Shown here in pieces: positions 32,812 to 33,272 of a DNA stretch of 33,272 nucleotides. Each line of letters begins with the position of its first letter. Positions within the stretch are counted from its first letter, which is position 1. The position numbers and the translations under genes are program-made. Origin of the DNA: an uncultured Saprospiraceae bacterium (lineage in GTDB: Bacteria; Bacteroidota; Bacteroidia; Chitinophagales; Saprospiraceae); the NCBI GenBank assembly GCA_937961455.1, contig CALGNN010000221.1, positions 1-33,272 of the forward strand. Direction: 5' to 3'. The notes beneath the pieces were generated by a model, which was not told the origin of the DNA, made no database searches, and was given only the letters and a program-made list of their open reading frames with translations.

Positions 32812-33272
32812 ATGAAACAAGCAATAAAATATACTCTAACAGCTCTTTTACTTATCTGCTCGACAATTGCACATGCCCAATTAACCGTCCATGCAGAATT
32901 GTTAGCTGTGGGTTGGAATGGAAGTTTTGGTGACGGTAATGGTGCACCGGAAATCACCTGGTCTGTGAGAGGAGGGATTACTGACGGCTGGGGTGGCAAC
33001 TATTCCAACGACCCAAGTTCACCTTTTCACATTGTAGAAAAAAACAACCCAGCTTCGAATGTTGATATTAGTAGCTATAGAGTTTTAGCCTCCCAAACTA
33101 TTACGAATCCGGCGACTTTGTGCTATGACTACCCAAGAGTTGGTTTCCGTTTAGAAGCTTGGGAGGATGACTGCAATCCTCGGGATGAATTTAATGGGTG
33201 TTTCCTATTTGCCTTTGATGATCATAGAGAATTCACTTGGACTTCTAAAACATTACTCGACCTTACAGGAGT
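32812..33272 (+). CDS. Exported protein of unknown function (partial, 3' end outside window)
   Basis: An ATG at 32812 opens a frame that stays open to the window end (153 codons). A signal peptide is clear: MKQAIKYTLTALLLICSTIA, then HAQ. The mature start is rich in Gly, Trp and Asn (WNGSFGDGNGAPEITWSVRG, ITDGWGGNYSND) and later has Cys residues (LCYDYPRVGFRLEAWEDDCN) that could pair. This is a typical composition for a surface or secreted beta-sandwich protein of Bacteroidota. It follows the FN3 gene by 31 bases and may belong to the same operon. Whether it has a T9SS sorting domain cannot be seen, because the C-terminus is missing. Confidence 0.75.
   Translation, partial: MKQAIKYTLTALLLICSTIAHAQLTVHAELLAVGWNGSFGDGNGAPEITWSVRGGITDGWGGNYSNDPSSPFHIVEKNNPASNVDISSYRVLASQTITNPATLCYDYPRVGFRLEAWEDDCNPRDEFNGCFLFAFDDHREFTWTSKTLLDLTG

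Noticed and set aside
1-33272. tRNA, rRNA, CRISPR array, insertion sequence or prophage
   Set aside because: No cloverleaf-like sequence, spaced direct repeats, transposase, integrase or phage structural gene was found on reading both strands.

Overview
This is a low-GC window from a Bacteroidota genome, plausibly of the Saprospiria/Chitinophagia type. The evidence is a PorP/SprF protein, a type B type IX secretion (T9SS) sorting domain, a TonB-dependent receptor with a carboxypeptidase-regulatory-like N-domain, many signal peptides ending in A-Q or G-Q/D, lipoboxes, and promoter elements of the Bacteroidota TTG/TAnnTTTG kind. Several starts are TTG and Shine-Dalgarno sequences are weak. No rRNA, tRNA, CRISPR array, insertion sequence or phage gene was seen.

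Layout. 1-9,215 is mostly housekeeping and envelope biogenesis: a polysaccharide-flippase-like fragment (minus), cytidine deaminase and a GNAT acetyltransferase (plus), KdsB for lipopolysaccharide KDO (minus), a LysM protein, cystathionine beta-synthase, an NlpC/P60-type protein that has lost its catalytic cysteine (minus), PorP/SprF, and two GT4 glycosyltransferases in one minus-strand operon with a good promoter. 9,510-13,078 holds a LolD-type ATPase, a DASH-type cryptochrome (minus), and a tight lipoprotein/SCO1/cytochrome c operon. 13,183-18,738 holds a large T9SS type B surface protein, and a minus-strand TonB receptor plus secreted deiminase pair.

18,739-19,256 lies between divergent genes and carries a palindrome at the receptor promoter, plus two strong plus-strand intrinsic terminators behind a promoter-like element. 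These point to one or two unannotated small RNAs or a tandem attenuator. Next come a small barrel protein, a TerB-like protein, a DUF3052-like gene without a canonical start codon, and an orphan NarL/LuxR response regulator.

21,875 to the end is a plus-strand cluster of exported proteins: a 588-residue outer-membrane barrel, a 2,322-residue giant with one fibronectin III domain, an Asn/Asp-Pro-aromatic repeat tract and acidic Asp-rich linkers, a 719-residue multi-FN3 protein, and the start of a further exported protein cut by the window end. The complete members have Sec signals and no recognisable T9SS sorting domain. This cluster is the best candidate for an undescribed multi-component cell-surface system. 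Calls rest on reading translated sequence and remembered family motifs; no database search was done.
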